From the NCBI GenBank assembly GCA_020635815.1, contig JACJZB010000001.1, forward strand, positions 496,001 to 560,000: 64,000 nt of DNA, written 5' to 3'. Source of the DNA: Flavobacteriales bacterium. GTDB lineage: Bacteria > Bacteroidota > Bacteroidia > Flavobacteriales_E > Vicingaceae. The position numbers and the translations under genes are program-made. A model generated the notes under the pieces. The model was not told where the DNA came from, made no database searches, and saw nothing but the letters and a program-made list of their open reading frames with translations. Below are positions 9,551-18,008 of this stretch, one piece after another (position 1 is the first letter of the stretch; the number at the start of each line of letters is the position of its first letter).

Positions 9551-10291
9551 TTAGATAGCTTTTGCTTCGTTATGTAACAAACTAACTAATTCTTCAACAT
9601 TATCAGCAGCAACTAATTTACATGCTGATTTTGCAGGAGGTAATTCAAAGTTTTTAATTGAAGTTACAGCAGTTACATCTGTACCTGCTTCAACAGCTAA
9701 CGGTTTAGTTCTTGCTGCCATAATACCTCTCATGTTTGGTATTCTTGCTTCTGCCATTCCTTTTGCAGCACTCAATACTAATGCTCCTGTAACCTCAACA
9801 ACTTCAACTCCACCTTCAATATCTCTTTCTACAGTTGCAACATCACCACTAACATCAATCTTAGTAGCTAACGAAACGTAAGGTAGATTCATCAATTCTG
9901 CAACCATCCCTCCAACTTGAGAACCATTGTAATCAATTGTTTCTTTTCCTAAAAAAATCAAATCAAACCCTTTGTCTTTCGCATAATTAGAAATTTGTTT
10001 CGCAACAGAAAGTGCATCAGTAGCTGCAGCGTCAATTCTTACCGCATCATCTGCTCCAATTGCTAATGCTTTTCTAATAATAGGGTCGTTTTCTGCACCT
10101 CCTACATTAAGAACTGTAACAGTTCCACCATTTGCTTCTTTCAATTCTAATCCTCTAACTAAAGCATACCATTCATCATAAGGATTCACGATAAATTGTA
10201 CTCCATTCTCATCAAACTTTGTATTGCCATCTGTAAAGGCAATTTTAGCAGTTGTATCTGGAGCTTTGCTTATACAAACTAATATTTTCAT
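9551..10291 (-). CDS. etfB: Electron transfer flavoprotein beta subunit
   Basis: 246 residues, full length for EtfB. It starts M-K-I-L-V-C-I-S-K-A-P-D and has N-P-Y-D-E-W-Y-A-L, G-K-E-T-I-D-Y-N-G-S-Q-V-G and P-N-M-R-G-I-M-A-A-R, typical of the AMP-binding beta subunit. It is the first gene of a two-gene unit with etfA. The Lrp/AsnC regulator gene lies just upstream on the same strand. Confidence 0.95.
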   Translation of the reverse strand: MKILVCISKAPDTTAKIAFTDGNTKFDENGVQFIVNPYDEWYALVRGLELKEANGGTVTVLNVGGAENDPIIRKALAIGADDAVRIDAAATDALSVAKQISNYAKDKGFDLIFLGKETIDYNGSQVGGMVAELMNLPYVSLATKIDVSGDVATVERDIEGGVEVVEVTGALVLSAAKGMAEARIPNMRGIMAARTKPLAVEAGTDVTAVTSIKNFELPPAKSACKLVAADNVEELVSLLHNEAKAI

Positions 10292-10418
10292 AACTATATA
10301 TTATATGTTTTTTAATTGTTTTTTTACTGCAACGAAATTAACAATAATAGCCCATAAAAAAAATATGATAATTGTCAATAACTAACATGTTTTTAACATT
10401 GCTTATTGCTATTTTTTA

Positions 10419-10877
10419 TTATACTTTAATTGCTGTTGTGTATTTTACATGTTTAATTACAAACTGACTATTTACATGTAAAATCATTTCTAATTTGGAT
10501 AGTTTATTCATCACAAAATCCTGGTAATCATCCATTGAACCAGAAATAATTTTTAATAAGTAATCATGATTACCTGCAATCGTGTAACATTCTACAACTT
10601 CATCCATTTCTTTTATTTTTTCTTCAAAACCATTAAATTGGTATTGTTTATGTTTTTCAACACTAACAGCACAGTAGGTAATTAAATTTTTATTTAACGC
10701 TTTTGGGTCAACCAAAGCCACATACTTTTTAATAATATTAGCACGTTCTAGCTTCTTTATCCTTTCGTGTACTGGACCTATTGTTAAATTAAGGTGCTTG
10801 GCCAATTCTTTAATAGGTCTGTTTGAATCTTCTTGTAAAAGATTTATCAGTTTTAAATCTATTTCATCTAATTTCAT
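10419..10877 (-). CDS. Lrp/AsnC family transcriptional regulator
   Basis: 152 residues from the ATG at 10877. An in-frame start at 10919 adds 14 residues with no homology to the family start, so M-K-L-D-E-I-D-L-K is preferred. Residues about 5-60 form the winged HTH (L-L-Q-E-D-S-N-R-P-I-K-E-L-A-K-H). The C-terminal half is the RAM/AsnC ligand-binding domain (V-E-C-Y-T-I-A-G-N-H-D-Y-L-L-K). It is upstream of etfBA on the same strand. Its ligand and targets are not visible; amino acids or acyl metabolism are possible. Confidence 0.88.
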   Translation of the reverse strand: MKLDEIDLKLINLLQEDSNRPIKELAKHLNLTIGPVHERIKKLERANIIKKYVALVDPKALNKNLITYCAVSVEKHKQYQFNGFEEKIKEMDEVVECYTIAGNHDYLLKIISGSMDDYQDFVMNKLSKLEMILHVNSQFVIKHVKYTTAIKV

Positions 10878-11035
10878 AACATTTTTTGGTTTCAAGTAAT
10901 TTAAGTGCAAAAAAAGCATAAAAGTTATACAATATCAAATTAATATGATATATTTTATTGTATTTTATAATTTACTTGATAAGTATTATTGTTAATACTA
11001 TTTTTGTTGAAAAAATTAATCGTTTTAATTAAACT

Positions 11036-12064
11036 ATGAAACCAATTACTTTTATTTTAGCTTTAAGTTTTGCACTAACATCTGCAGCTCAAGATACTTT
11101 TTCTATTGTTGCAATTGACTCAATAACTGGTGAGGTTGGAAGTGCTGGTGCTTCGTGTCTTGATTTATACGCTAACGCACCAAATAAACCAGATGGATTT
11201 CTAAGTAAATTAATTCCAGGAGTTGGTGGTATAAACACCCAAGCGGCTTACGACTCTACCAATCAATACAATGCTACTCAACGAATGTTAGCAGGAGACA
11301 CTCCCAACCAAATTATCCAATGGTTAATTAACAACGATTCTTATGCAGGAACTCTTTCTACAGCATATACTTACCGTCAATATGGGGTTGCTGCTTTTGT
11401 AAATAACTCTCCTCAAGCTGCTGGTCATACCGGAACAAATACACCTACTTACCATAATAATATTGTTGGTTCGAATTATGCTATTCAAGGAAACACCTTA
11501 CTTGAAGCATCAGTACTAACAGATATGGAAACTGCTTTCTTAAATGCAGAGGGTAATTTAGCTTGTAAATTGATGGCTGCTTTACAAGGGGCTAAACGTA
11601 TTGGAGCTGATAATCGATGTACTGATAATGGAACATCTTCCTTGTTTGCATTTATTAAAGTAGCTCAACCAACCGATGGTTTTGGAAATCCTTCTTTTTC
11701 ACTTTCGGTGAGAACACATGATGGAGCAGGTATTGAACCTATCGATTCTTTACAAATTAAGTTTGACCAAGTTAATAATTGTGCAACAACAAGTGTTAGT
11801 TTTTTAGTTGATGAACAAGATTTAACACTATATCCAAACCCATCAAATGGAACTATTAATTTTCAATGGAATGGATATAAAATTAACGCTATAGAGCGTG
11901 TTGCCATTATAGATATTACTGGGAAAACGGTTTATAACCAATCACCTAAAAATGCTTCAAATAAGGTTTTGAGTATAAATCCAAAACTAAAAGCAGGAAT
12001 CTATTTTATTAAAATAATTACCGATAAAGGAGAGGTAGCTAAAAAAATAATTATTCAACCATAA
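11036..12064 (+). CDS. Secreted DUF1028 protein with T9SS sorting tail
   Basis: 342 residues. A signal peptide ends L-T-S-A-A-Q. Residues about 20-240 match the DUF1028 (Ntn-hydrolase-like) domain: D-T-F-S-I-V-A-I-D, G-E-V-G-S-A-G-A-S-C and A-L-Q-G-A-K-R-I-G-A-D. The last 80 residues, from L-Y-P-N-P-S-N-G, are a type A sorting domain, so export by type IX secretion is expected. Catalytic activity of DUF1028 proteins is not established. Confidence 0.88.
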   Translation: MKPITFILALSFALTSAAQDTFSIVAIDSITGEVGSAGASCLDLYANAPNKPDGFLSKLIPGVGGINTQAAYDSTNQYNATQRMLAGDTPNQIIQWLINNDSYAGTLSTAYTYRQYGVAAFVNNSPQAAGHTGTNTPTYHNNIVGSNYAIQGNTLLEASVLTDMETAFLNAEGNLACKLMAALQGAKRIGADNRCTDNGTSSLFAFIKVAQPTDGFGNPSFSLSVRTHDGAGIEPIDSLQIKFDQVNNCATTSVSFLVDEQDLTLYPNPSNGTINFQWNGYKINAIERVAIIDITGKTVYNQSPKNASNKVLSINPKLKAGIYFIKIITDKGEVAKKIIIQP

Positions 12065-12115
12065 AAAGAAGAAATCTTTACAGCTTTTAAAATATTTTAC
12101 AGCTATTTTTTTGTA

Positions 12116-12123
12116 TAGGTTTG
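12116..12123 (+). promoter_or_regulatory. Candidate promoter -7 box of the arginine operon
   Basis: TAGGTTTG fits the Bacteroidota TAnnTTTG element and lies 10 bases upstream of the leader-peptide ATG. No good -33 TTG is seen about 20 bases upstream. Confidence 0.5.
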
Positions 12124-12132
12124 CATTATTAA

Positions 12133-12249
12133 ATGAAAAAACAATACACATACCTTTTTATTCATCAGCATATTTCTTGTGCTGCAGGTATTGTATTTCC
12201 CTTATTTTCTTTCAGGGCTAACAGACCCAGACGCCTTTTGGCGTTATAA
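12133..12249 (+). CDS. Candidate arginine leader peptide (38 aa)
   Basis: A 38-codon frame lies between a TAnnTTTG box and the first arg gene. Four Arg codons cluster near its end (12214, 12223, 12229 and 12232: AGG, AGA, AGA, CGC). It stops at 12247, inside a region of successive hairpins ending in a T-run. The position and Arg cluster fit a ribosome-stalling attenuator for an arginine operon. This is inference; no related leader is available for comparison. Confidence 0.5.
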   Translation: MKKQYTYLFIHQHISCAAGIVFPLFSFRANRPRRLLAL

Positions 12250-12300
12250 TTATTTTGTGCGAAGCTATGTGCTTTGCGGGTTGGTATAAACCCATTTTTT
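12231..12300 (+). terminator. Candidate attenuator hairpins and terminator before the arg genes
   Basis: Three successive hairpins can form. The first is ACGCC/GGCGT (12231-12235 with 12240-12244). The second is GCGAAGC/GCTTTGC (12259-12265 with 12271-12277, one wobble). The third is GGGTT/AACCC (12278-12282 with 12289-12293), followed by six Ts (12295-12300). The last hairpin is only five base pairs. An alternative pairing ACCC (12225-12228) with GGGT (12278-12281) would disrupt it. Confidence 0.5.
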
Positions 12301-12342
12301 AATCATTTATATATTATTTACCAAGAAGTTAACCTTTTTGTT

Positions 12343-13005
12343 ATGTCAATTTTAATTACTGTGGCTGATAAAAGTCATATAAGCTGTGCTATATCCATTT
12401 GTAAGATGATGGAAGATGCCGCAAAAATACGAGGAACAGGAATAGCTAAACGAGAGGTTCCCTACATTCAAAAAAAGATATTAGAGGGAAAAGCAATTAT
12501 TGCTTTAGATCAAGCCAATATTGTTGGGTTTTGCTACATCGAAAGCTGGGAAGGTCAAAAATATGTGGCAAACTCAGGTTTAATTATTCATCCTGACTAT
12601 CGCCATTCGGGGCTGGCCCGATTAATCAAAAAAGAGACTTTTAGTCTTTCAAAAAAGTTATATCCAAATGCTAAACTTTTTGGTATTACTACCAGCTTAG
12701 CGGTTATGAAAATCAATTCCGACCTTGGTTATCAACCCGTTACTTTTTCTGAGCTAACCCAAGATGAAGTATTTTGGAACGGTTGTAAAACCTGTGTGAA
12801 CTACGATATCTTACAACGCACCAATAAAAAAATGTGCTTATGTACAGGTATGGTGTGTGATTTAAGCAAAGTAAAAGACCAACCAACTACCGAAGATAAG
12901 GTTAGCTCTTGGAATACATTTAAACAATTCTTTAACATTCGAAAAGAACGTTGGAAAAAATACTTTCCAAACTTTTCAAAACAAAAAATAAACCATGAAA
13001 AATAA
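12343..13005 (+). CDS. GNAT acetyltransferase, probable first enzyme of arginine synthesis
   Basis: 220 residues from the ATG at 12343; an in-frame start at 12274 would lie inside the attenuator. The GNAT acyl-CoA fold is visible (S-G-L-I-I-H-P-D-Y-R-H-S-G-L-A-R-L-I-K). The C-terminal part has a Cys cluster (G-C-K-T-C then C-L-C-T-G-M-V-C). Being first in the arg operon, where no argA or argJ is present, it most likely acylates glutamate to start the pathway. Its stop overlaps the argG start by 11 bases. The exact acyl donor is not visible. Confidence 0.75.
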   Translation: MSILITVADKSHISCAISICKMMEDAAKIRGTGIAKREVPYIQKKILEGKAIIALDQANIVGFCYIESWEGQKYVANSGLIIHPDYRHSGLARLIKKETFSLSKKLYPNAKLFGITTSLAVMKINSDLGYQPVTFSELTQDEVFWNGCKTCVNYDILQRTNKKMCLCTGMVCDLSKVKDQPTTEDKVSSWNTFKQFFNIRKERWKKYFPNFSKQKINHEK

Positions 13006-14185
13006 TAAAGTAGTACTTGCTTTTAGTGGCGGATTAGACACCTCTTATTGTGCCATCTATTTAAAAGAAAGCTTAAAGATGGAGGTGCATTCTACCATTG
13101 TAAATACAGGTGGATTTTCGATAACTGAATTAAATGAAATTGAACAGAAAGCTTACTCGTTAGGTGTTCAAACTCATGCTAGTTTAGAGGAAACCAACAA
13201 TTATTATGAAAAAATAATCAAATATTTGATTTTCGGTAATGTGTTAAAAAACAATACTTATCCGCTTTCTGTAAGTGCCGAACGAATTTATCAAGCCATT
13301 GCATTAATTGAGTATGCTAAAAAAATAAACGCTTCACATATTGCTCATGGGAGCACAGGTGCTGGCAATGACCAAATTCGATTTGATTTAATATTTAATT
13401 TACTAGCCCCTGAAATAAAAATTATTACTCCTATTCGCGACCTTCAAGTTACACGAAAAGAAGAAATAAAATACTTAGCTCAACATGGTGTTAATGTTTC
13501 TTGGGAAAAAGCTCAATATTCTATCAATAAAGGATTATGGGGAACTAGTGTTGGTGGTTCAGAAACATTAACTTCTCACTTAGCTTTACCTAACGAGGCT
13601 TATCCTAGTCAGTTATCAAAAACAGATTCCTGTAAAGTAATCTTAGAATTTGAGCAAGGAGAATTATGTGCTTTGAATAGTCAAAAAATGGATCCTGTTT
13701 CTGTTATTCAAGAACTCGAAAAAATAGCCAACCAATATGCCATTGGTCGAGATGTTCATGTTGGAGATACCATTATAGGTATTAAAGGTCGAGTTGGGTT
13801 TGAAGCCGCTGCTGCTGCTATCATCATCAAAGCTCATCATACTTTAGAAAAACACACCCTTAGCAAATGGCAACTGCATTGTAAAGAACAATTAGCAAAT
13901 TGGTACGGAATGTTTATACATGAAGCTCAATATTTTGAACCAAGCATGCGAAATATTGAATGTTTTTTAACAGATACTCAAAAAACCGTAAGCGGAAAAG
14001 TGTTTATCGAACTTATGCCTTACCGTTTTCAAGTTTTAGGAATAGAATCGAAACATGATTTAATGAAATCTGACTTTGGAGAATATGGAGAAATGAATAA
14101 AAACTGGACAGCAGAAGATGTAAAAGGGTTTACCAAAATTATGAGCAACTCTTTACAAATATTTAAAAATGTAAATCAAAAGTGA
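12995..14185 (+). CDS. argG: Argininosuccinate synthase
   Basis: 396 residues, normal length. It starts with the PP-loop A-F-S-G-G-L-D-T-S and contains A-H-G-S-T-G-A-G-N-D-Q-I-R-F. The enzyme joins citrulline and aspartate with ATP in the cytoplasm. In this operon the preceding carbamoylation is done on an N-acylated ornithine, so deacylation must occur before this step. Its stop overlaps the argC ATG (TGATG). Confidence 0.93.
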   Translation: MKNNKVVLAFSGGLDTSYCAIYLKESLKMEVHSTIVNTGGFSITELNEIEQKAYSLGVQTHASLEETNNYYEKIIKYLIFGNVLKNNTYPLSVSAERIYQAIALIEYAKKINASHIAHGSTGAGNDQIRFDLIFNLLAPEIKIITPIRDLQVTRKEEIKYLAQHGVNVSWEKAQYSINKGLWGTSVGGSETLTSHLALPNEAYPSQLSKTDSCKVILEFEQGELCALNSQKMDPVSVIQELEKIANQYAIGRDVHVGDTIIGIKGRVGFEAAAAAIIIKAHHTLEKHTLSKWQLHCKEQLANWYGMFIHEAQYFEPSMRNIECFLTDTQKTVSGKVFIELMPYRFQVLGIESKHDLMKSDFGEYGEMNKNWTAEDVKGFTKIMSNSLQIFKNVNQK

Positions 14186-15156
14186 TGAAAAAAGTAGGAA
14201 TTATAGGAGGTAGTGGTTATGTAGCTGGAGAGTTAATCCGATGCCTGATTCACCATCCTCAATTAAAAATAGATTTTATTTACAGTCATTCTCAAGCAGG
14301 AGAAAAGGTAAGTAGTATTCATGATGATTTGTTTACTTCTGAATTGGTTTTAACCGATAAAGTTAACCTAGAAACAGATATTATTTTTCTTTGTTTAGGA
14401 CACGGACATTCTAAATCATTTTTAGAAAAATATCAATTTAATGAGCACACTAAGATAGTTGACCTTAGCAATGATTTTCGATTACAAAATGATGCTACTT
14501 TTTTAGGGAAAAGCTTTACTTATGGGTTGGTTGAATTTCAAAAAGAAAAAATTAAACAATCGAATTACATTGCTAATCCGGGATGTTTTGCAACAACAAT
14601 TCAATTGGCTTTATTGCCTTTAGCAAAAGCAAAATTATTGAATAATGAAGTTCATGTAAATGCTATTACAGGTGCTACAGGTGCAGGAAAACAGACTTCC
14701 TCCACTTCTCATTTTAGCTGGCGAAACAATAACATATCTACTTATAAGGTTTTTTCTCACCAACATTTAGGGGAAATTGGAGAAACGATTGAATCATTAC
14801 AGCAAAAAAAGACGGAAGTCAGTTTTATACCTATGCGTGGAGATTTTACACGAGGAATATTTGCTACTGTTTACACCAAGTGCAACTGGAGTGAAAAAAA
14901 ATTAATTGAGCTATTTAAATCATATTATCAAGATGCTGTTTTTACAAAAGTGAGCACTCATAAAATACACTTAAAACAAGTGGTGAATACCAATTTTTGT
15001 TTGTTGCAAATAGAAAAAATTAATGATAAAGTAGTAATTACTTCTGTTATCGATAACCTATTAAAAGGTGCTGCCGGACAAGCCATTCAAAATGCCAATC
15101 TCATGTTTGGTTTTGATGAACAAGCAGGACTCAATTTTAAAGCTTCTTATTTCTAA
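14185..15156 (+). CDS. argC: N-acetyl-gamma-glutamyl-phosphate reductase
   Basis: 323 residues from the ATG at 14185, which overlaps the argG stop. An in-frame GTG three bases upstream is an alternative. The NAD(P)-binding start G-I-I-G-G-S-G-Y-V-A-G-E-L and the active-site segment N-P-G-C-F-A-T (Cys about residue 133) are present, plus G-A-T-G-A-G-K. It reduces the acyl-glutamyl phosphate made by ArgB. Confidence 0.93.
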   Translation: MKKVGIIGGSGYVAGELIRCLIHHPQLKIDFIYSHSQAGEKVSSIHDDLFTSELVLTDKVNLETDIIFLCLGHGHSKSFLEKYQFNEHTKIVDLSNDFRLQNDATFLGKSFTYGLVEFQKEKIKQSNYIANPGCFATTIQLALLPLAKAKLLNNEVHVNAITGATGAGKQTSSTSHFSWRNNNISTYKVFSHQHLGEIGETIESLQQKKTEVSFIPMRGDFTRGIFATVYTKCNWSEKKLIELFKSYYQDAVFTKVSTHKIHLKQVVNTNFCLLQIEKINDKVVITSVIDNLLKGAAGQAIQNANLMFGFDEQAGLNFKASYF

Positions 15157-15161
15157 ATATT

Positions 15162-16289
15162 ATGGAATTATTTGACGTTTATCCTCGATTTAATGTAACT
15201 CCTGAAAAAGCACAAGGAGCTACCATTTATGATACTAATGGAGAAATGTATCTTGACATGTACGGAGGGCATGGGGTAATTTCTGTTGGACATCAACATC
15301 CCGATTATGTGGTAGCATTGGAACAACAGCTTAAAAAGATAAGCTTTTATTCCAACTCTGTTTTAATGCCTTTACAGGAAGAGTTAGCTTCTAAACTGGG
15401 TAAGGTTAGTGGTTACGAAAATCATCTTCTATTTTTATGCAACAGTGGTGCAGAAGCCAACGAAAACGCTTTAAAAGTAGCATCTTTTTTTAACCGAAAG
15501 AAGAAAGTTATAGCATTTAAAAACAGTTTTCATGGGCGAACTGGTGCGGCATTAAATATTACGGACAATCCTAGTTTATCATCAGCACTTAACCAACAAA
15601 ATTTTCCTGTTGAGTTTGTTTCTTTAAATAATGAACAAGCATTTTTGGCAGTAGCTGACCATACTGTTTCTTCAGTTATTGTAGAAGGTATTCAAGGGGT
15701 TGGAGGATTGGATTATCCTAATGATGAATTTTTAGTGTTTTTGAAAAAATGGTGTGATAAAAATGATGCTTTATTGATTTTAGATGAAATTCAAAGTGGT
15801 TTTGGGCGAACAGGGAAATTTTTTGCTCATCAACACTCATCCATAGAGGCTGATATAGTTACTGTTGCTAAAGGAATGGGCAATGGTTTTCCCGTTGCTG
15901 GATTATTGATTCATCCAAAAATAAAAGCAAGTTATGGAATGTTAGGCACCACCTTTGGAGGAAACTATTTGGCTTGTACGGCTGCTATTGCTGTAATAGA
16001 TATTATCGAAAAGGAAAAATTGATAACAAATGCTACTCAACTTGGTAACCATCTAAGCAAAGAATTAAGCCTTATCTCAAGCATCAAAAAAGTAAAAGGA
16101 AAAGGACTGATGATGGGAGTTGAATTTGACTTTCCTATAAAAGAGTTACGAAATAAACTGTTATCCAATTCTAAGATTTTTACAGGCTCTTCTTCTAATC
16201 CTAACCTTTTACGAATTCTCCCTCCTCTGTCAGTTAATGAGCAAGAGGTTAACTATTTTATAGAACAACTAAAACTAAATTTATCATGA
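15162..16289 (+). CDS. argD: Acetylornithine aminotransferase
   Basis: 375 residues. A class III PLP aminotransferase with G-G-H-G-V-I-S-V-G-H-Q-H-P, S-G-A-E-A-N-E-N-A-L-K, F-H-G-R-T-G, L-D-E-I-Q-S-G-F-G-R-T-G and the PLP lysine in V-A-K-G-M-G-N-G-F-P. It converts the acyl-glutamate semialdehyde to acyl-ornithine. Its end overlaps the next start by 4 bases (ATGA). Confidence 0.92.
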   Translation: MELFDVYPRFNVTPEKAQGATIYDTNGEMYLDMYGGHGVISVGHQHPDYVVALEQQLKKISFYSNSVLMPLQEELASKLGKVSGYENHLLFLCNSGAEANENALKVASFFNRKKKVIAFKNSFHGRTGAALNITDNPSLSSALNQQNFPVEFVSLNNEQAFLAVADHTVSSVIVEGIQGVGGLDYPNDEFLVFLKKWCDKNDALLILDEIQSGFGRTGKFFAHQHSSIEADIVTVAKGMGNGFPVAGLLIHPKIKASYGMLGTTFGGNYLACTAAIAVIDIIEKEKLITNATQLGNHLSKELSLISSIKKVKGKGLMMGVEFDFPIKELRNKLLSNSKIFTGSSSNPNLLRILPPLSVNEQEVNYFIEQLKLNLS

Positions 16290-17230
16290 AAAATTTCACT
16301 TCACTTTTAGATGTAAACAACCTCGATTCTTTAATAACAAAAGCTTTAGACCTAAAAAAAAATCCTTTAGCTCATTTTAAAAGAGGAAGAGGCAAAACGC
16401 TCGGGTTAATCTTTTTTAATCCCAGTTTGCGTACGCGGTTAAGCAGCCAAAAAGCTGCTGCAAATTTAGGGATGAATGTAATGGTTATAAACATAAATGA
16501 AGATGGTTGGAAAATAGAATTAGAAGATGGCAGTATAATGAACTTTGATACTCAAGAACACATTAAAGATGCTGCCAAGGTAATATCTCAGTATTGCGAT
16601 ATAATAGGTATTCGAACTTTTGCATCCTTAAAAAATCAAAAAAAGGATTATGAAGAAATCATTATCAACAAATTTTTAGAATATGCTAGTGTTCCCGTTA
16701 TTTCGTTAGAAAGTGCAACACTTCATCCATTGCAATCTTTTGCTGATGTAATTACCATTGAGGAATATAAAAAAACCAAAAAACCAAAAGTAGTTTTAAG
16801 TTGGGCTCCACACCCTAAAGCTTTGCCTCAAGCAGTAGCTAATTCTTTTGTACAATGGATAAAAAACACAGATGTTGAGTTGGTCATTACAAATCCTAAA
16901 GGTTTTGATTTAGCACCTTCATTTACAAAGGATGTAAAGGTTATTGACAATCAAGATGAAGCATTGAAAGATGCAGATTTTGTCTATGCTAAAAATTGGT
17001 CAAGCTTTGATAATTATGGAGCTATTGGAACTGGTTTAGATGATTGGAAAATTACAGTAGAAAAAATGAAATTAACCAATAATGCAAAATTTATGCATTG
17101 TTTACCAATTCGGCGAAATGTAATAGCCGATGATGCTGTTTTAGATTCAGAAAACAGTTTGATATACGAGTTAGCAAATAATCGAACTTATGCAGCACAA
17201 GCTGTATTATTAAAATTATTAGAACAATGA
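16286..17230 (+). CDS. argF': N-acyl-ornithine carbamoyltransferase (acetyl- or succinyl-)
   Basis: 314 residues. It has F-F-N-P-S-L-R-T-R (residues 43-51) in place of the S-T-R-T-R of classical ornithine carbamoyltransferase, and H-C-L-P-I-R-R-N near the C terminus. This is the Bacteroides/Xanthomonas-type enzyme acting on N-succinyl- or N-acetyl-ornithine. The residue reported to decide between these, Pro90 in the Bacteroides enzyme and Glu92 in the Xanthomonas one, appears to be Gln90 here (D-T-Q-E-H-I). The acyl group is therefore left open. Both ends overlap the neighbouring genes by ATGA. Confidence 0.88.
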   Translation: MKNFTSLLDVNNLDSLITKALDLKKNPLAHFKRGRGKTLGLIFFNPSLRTRLSSQKAAANLGMNVMVININEDGWKIELEDGSIMNFDTQEHIKDAAKVISQYCDIIGIRTFASLKNQKKDYEEIIINKFLEYASVPVISLESATLHPLQSFADVITIEEYKKTKKPKVVLSWAPHPKALPQAVANSFVQWIKNTDVELVITNPKGFDLAPSFTKDVKVIDNQDEALKDADFVYAKNWSSFDNYGAIGTGLDDWKITVEKMKLTNNAKFMHCLPIRRNVIADDAVLDSENSLIYELANNRTYAAQAVLLKLLEQ

Positions 17231-18006
17231 AACCAACATTAAAAATAATAAAGATTGGAGGAAACCTTCTGGAAGACAAAAAATTGCTCCATCAATTTGT
17301 AGAAAATCTGTCATCATTAAAAAGTCCTTTTATTATTGTGCATGGAGGAGGAAAAACAGCTACACAATTGGCTATTAAACTTGGAAACACTCCAAAGATG
17401 ATAGATGGACGAAGAATTACCTCTAAAGAAGATTTAGACATTGCAGCCATGGTGTATGCTGGGTTAATTAATAAAAAACTGGTGGCTTTATTGCAAAATA
17501 AAAGCATCAATGCTATTGGGCTTAGTGGTGCTGATGCGAATACTATTTTAAGTGAGCAACGTCCTGTTAATCAGATTGATTACGGTTTAGTTGGCGATGT
17601 TAAAAAAGTAAATTCTACTTTTATTCATTCTTTAACCGTACAAAATATCTGTCCTGTATTTTGTGCTATTACTCACAATGGTAAAGGGCAATTATTAAAC
17701 ACCAATGCAGATACCATTGCAGCAGAATTAGCCATTGGTATGAGCTTGTATTACTCAACAGAACTGGTTTATTGTTTTGAAAAAAATGGGGTGTTAATGG
17801 ACGTTGAAAATGATAAAACCCTCATTTCTGAAGTCAACTTAAAACGCTATCAACAATTAAAAAACAGTGATATTATTTATGAAGGCATGATTCCAAAAAT
17901 TGACAATTGTTTTTATGCCTTAAAATTTGGTGTTAGCAAAGTTCAAATTGGCAACATCCATCAATTAAAAAACAACCCTTCATTATTTACTTCTTTTACT
18001 TTATAA
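17227..18006 (+). CDS. argB: Acetylglutamate kinase
   Basis: 259 residues, normal for ArgB. It starts K-I-I-K-I-G-G-N-L-L and has the glycine-rich H-G-G-G-K-T-A-T, G-L-S-G-A-D-A-N, N-T-N-A-D-T-I-A-A-E-L-A and G-M-I-P-K-I-D-N-C, all amino-acid-kinase landmarks. It phosphorylates N-acylglutamate before ArgC acts. It overlaps the upstream carbamoyltransferase gene by 4 bases. Confidence 0.93.
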   Translation: MKPTLKIIKIGGNLLEDKKLLHQFVENLSSLKSPFIIVHGGGKTATQLAIKLGNTPKMIDGRRITSKEDLDIAAMVYAGLINKKLVALLQNKSINAIGLSGADANTILSEQRPVNQIDYGLVGDVKKVNSTFIHSLTVQNICPVFCAITHNGKGQLLNTNADTIAAELAIGMSLYYSTELVYCFEKNGVLMDVENDKTLISEVNLKRYQQLKNSDIIYEGMIPKIDNCFYALKFGVSKVQIGNIHQLKNNPSLFTSFTL

Positions 18007-18008
18007 TT

